From DATGQT01 sp033720695 (lineage in GTDB: Bacteria > Bacteroidota > Rhodothermia > Rhodothermales > Rubricoccaceae), in the NCBI GenBank assembly GCA_033720695.1, contig JAWWCA010000194.1:1-6808 (forward strand): DNA of 6,808 nucleotides, in the 5' to 3' direction. Of this stretch, positions 5,746 to 6,808 are shown in pieces. The position numbers were made by a program, and so were the translations under genes. Below the pieces are notes generated by a model, which was given only the letters and a program-made list of their open reading frames with translations, made no database searches and had not been told where the DNA came from. Position 1 is the stretch's first letter. Every line of letters begins with the position of its first letter.

Positions 5746-6642
5746 TCACATGTCGGGGCGGCCGAGCGGGATGGGCCGCTCGATGGCGTCGGGCACCGGC
5801 ACGCCGGGCCCGGCCTCGGCGAGGGCGTAGGGCTCGCGCAGCTCGACGGGCGGGAGGGACTTCCCCTTGGCCCGGATGTTCAGGAGCTCGACGAGGAGCG
5901 AGAACGCCATCGCGCTGTAGATGTACCCCTTGCCGATGTGCTGGTTCAGCCCCTCGGCGATGAGCGTGACGCCGATGAGGATGAGGAACGCGAGCGCCAG
6001 CATCTTCACCGTGGGGTGCTTGTGGACGAAGTTCGAGATCGGCGTCGCGAACACCATCATGACGCCGACGGCGATGATGACGGCGATCACCATCACCGAG
6101 ATCTCGTCGGCCATGCCGACGGCCGTGATCACGGAGTCAAGCGAGAACACGAGGTCGAGGAGGGCGATCTGGAAGAGCACGCTCGCGAACGAGAGGGTCT
6201 TCGCCTTCTCGGTGGCGTGGTGGGCGTCGCCCTCGAGCTTGTGGTGGATCTCGTGCGTGGACTTCCCGACGAGGAAGAGGCCGCCGAGGAGGAGGATGAT
6301 GTCGCGCCCGGTGATGGCGGCGGGCCCGTCGGCGAGGGCGGGCCCGTGGCCGGAGCCGTGGTCGCGCCCGGTCTCGCCGAGGCCTTCGAGCCCCTCGAAG
6401 AACGGGATCTCGAAGAGCACCTCCGTCAGCCCCATCACCCAGGCGAGCGAGAAGAGCAGGGCGATGCGCATCCCCATCGCCAGGCCGAGCCCGATCACGC
6501 GGCCCCGCCCCTGCTGCTCCTCGGGGAGCCGCCCCGTCAGGATCGAGATGAAGATGATGTTGTCGATGCCGAGGACGATCTCGAGCGCGGTGAGCGTCCC
6601 GAGAGCGGCCCACGCCTGGGGGTCGCTGAGCCAGTCGAACAT
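5746..6642 (-). CDS. terC: TerC family integral membrane protein
   Basis: TerC proteins are multi-pass inner-membrane proteins linked to tellurite resistance, manganese export (Alx, MeeF/MeeY) and metal loading of exported enzymes. The 298-residue product has the family's paired acidic motifs: EIVLGIDNIIF (21-31; D27, N28) and LLDLVFSLDSVITAVGM (161-177; D163, D169). It also has GRDIILLLGGLFLVGKSTHEIHHKLEG (112-138) and about seven hydrophobic segments, near 12-33, 48-73, 114-126, 153-176, 181-199, 212-230 and 239-255. Between segments 2 and 3 there is a Gly/His-rich loop (about 88-108; H94, H98) that looks longer than usual, and more histidines (H130, H132, H133, H141, H142) follow segment 3. 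The C-terminal 40 residues are Pro-rich and polar. The start is the ATG at 6640-6642 (MFDWLSDPQAW, typical of the family). An in-frame GTG upstream at 6727-6729 would add residues from the promoter region. Metal specificity cannot be told from sequence. Confidence 0.95.
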   Translation of the reverse strand: MFDWLSDPQAWAALGTLTALEIVLGIDNIIFISILTGRLPEEQQGRGRVIGLGLAMGMRIALLFSLAWVMGLTEVLFEIPFFEGLEGLGETGRDHGSGHGPALADGPAAITGRDIILLLGGLFLVGKSTHEIHHKLEGDAHHATEKAKTLSFASVLFQIALLDLVFSLDSVITAVGMADEISVMVIAVIIAVGVMMVFATPISNFVHKHPTVKMLALAFLILIGVTLIAEGLNQHIGKGYIYSAMAFSLLVELLNIRAKGKSLPPVELREPYALAEAGPGVPVPDAIERPIPLGRPDM

Positions 6643-6679
6643 GGAGAGAGGGGCGGGATAGAGAGAGGGGGCGCCGTCT

Positions 6680-6699
6680 ATATTACCCCGCGACGGGGT
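6680..6699 (-). promoter_or_regulatory. terC: terC promoter-like box with abutting inverted repeat
   Basis: On the minus strand TAATAT (6685-6680) is the clearest -10-like hexamer, 37 bases before the terC ATG. Directly upstream is a perfect 6-bp inverted repeat with a 3-base loop, ACCCCG at 6685-6690 and CGGGGT at 6694-6699, sharing one base with the box. The repeat occupies the -35 to -10 spacer, so it could be an operator or a chance GC palindrome. The leader (6679-6643) is C/T-rich with no Shine-Dalgarno. No good -35 is seen. Confidence 0.45.
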
Positions 6700-6700
6700 C

Positions 6701-6808
6701 TCCGGGCGATCCCCCCCCGGCGCCCGCACCCCACCCCCCCCCCCATACGGATATTGCCCCGCCCCACCACCACCCCCCCCACGGCCCCAACCCCCCCGGG
6801 GGGCGCGC
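6701..6808. other. Poly-C rich non-coding region upstream of terC
   Basis: No gene is supported here. The plus strand carries C runs of 8 (6711-6718), 11 (6734-6744), 8 (6773-6780) and 7 (6791-6797), the last followed at once by 6 Gs, with shorter C4 runs between. On the minus strand (the sense strand of terC) these are G runs able in principle to form G-quadruplexes. A short AT island, ATACGGATATTG at 6745-6756, interrupts them and could be part of a promoter for either direction. The sequence may be close to a contig end, so run lengths could be inexact. Confidence 0.6.

Noticed and set aside
5702..5749. Direct repeat CGGGGTCAC at 5702-5710 and 5741-5749
   Set aside because: It is only 9 bases, one copy covers the terC stop codon, and there is no element between the copies. 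Likely chance in GC-rich sequence.
6643..6729. GTG-initiated extension of TerC
   Set aside because: It would translate the hairpin and -10-like box. MFDWLSDPQAW is a normal TerC start.
6745..6756. AT island in the poly-C region as a terC promoter
   Set aside because: It is about 100 bases from the ATG and a better-placed TAATAT box exists. It could belong to a gene beyond the window, which cannot be judged.

Overview
The window comes from a very GC-rich bacterial chromosome and holds ordinary housekeeping and envelope genes packed tightly together. No mobile element, CRISPR array, tRNA or rRNA is visible. No gene start has a convincing AGGAGG-type ribosome-binding site. Several leaders are pyrimidine-rich, with short AT-rich boxes upstream. 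The aldolase type and the FAD oxidoreductase signature also point to the Bacteroidota/Rhodothermota side of the tree, for example a Rhodothermota marine bacterium. This assignment is inference from style and remembered family resemblance, not from a database search.

Layout: (1) Positions 1-2491, minus strand, read right to left: thiO, thiS and thiG, then after a 118-base gap the first codons of what is probably thiE. This is a thiamine thiazole-synthesis operon using the oxygen-dependent glycine oxidase route (ThiO) instead of ThiH. (2) Positions 2492-2639 form a divergent intergenic region with a shared AT-rich GTATAC box. (3) Positions 2640-4880, plus strand: an uncharacterised FAD-dependent oxidoreductase of the D-amino-acid-oxidase fold, then a class I (DhnA/FbaB-type) fructose-bisphosphate aldolase with its own AT-rich promoter-like box. 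(4) Positions 4884-4922 hold a perfect 13-bp hairpin filling the gap between convergent genes. (5) Positions 4926-6642, minus strand: terC (membrane protein) followed by a methyltransferase with a lipoprotein signal. (6) Positions 6643-6808: terC upstream region with a hairpin, a -10-like box and several long poly-C tracts.

How the genes work together: ThiO makes iminoglycine, ThiS carries sulfur as a C-terminal thiocarboxylate, ThiG condenses these with deoxyxylulose phosphate into the thiazole, and ThiE would join thiazole and pyrimidine. ThiF, ThiC and ThiD are not in the window, and I see no TPP riboswitch in front of thiO. The aldolase serves glycolysis or gluconeogenesis and appears unrelated to its neighbours. 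TerC and the lipoprotein methyltransferase are probably co-transcribed. I found no clearly new multi-gene system. The items most worth a second look are the apparently exported methyltransferase, the His/Gly-rich insertion in TerC, the DAO-family oxidoreductase of unknown substrate, and the inverted repeats that abut the two clearest promoter-like boxes.
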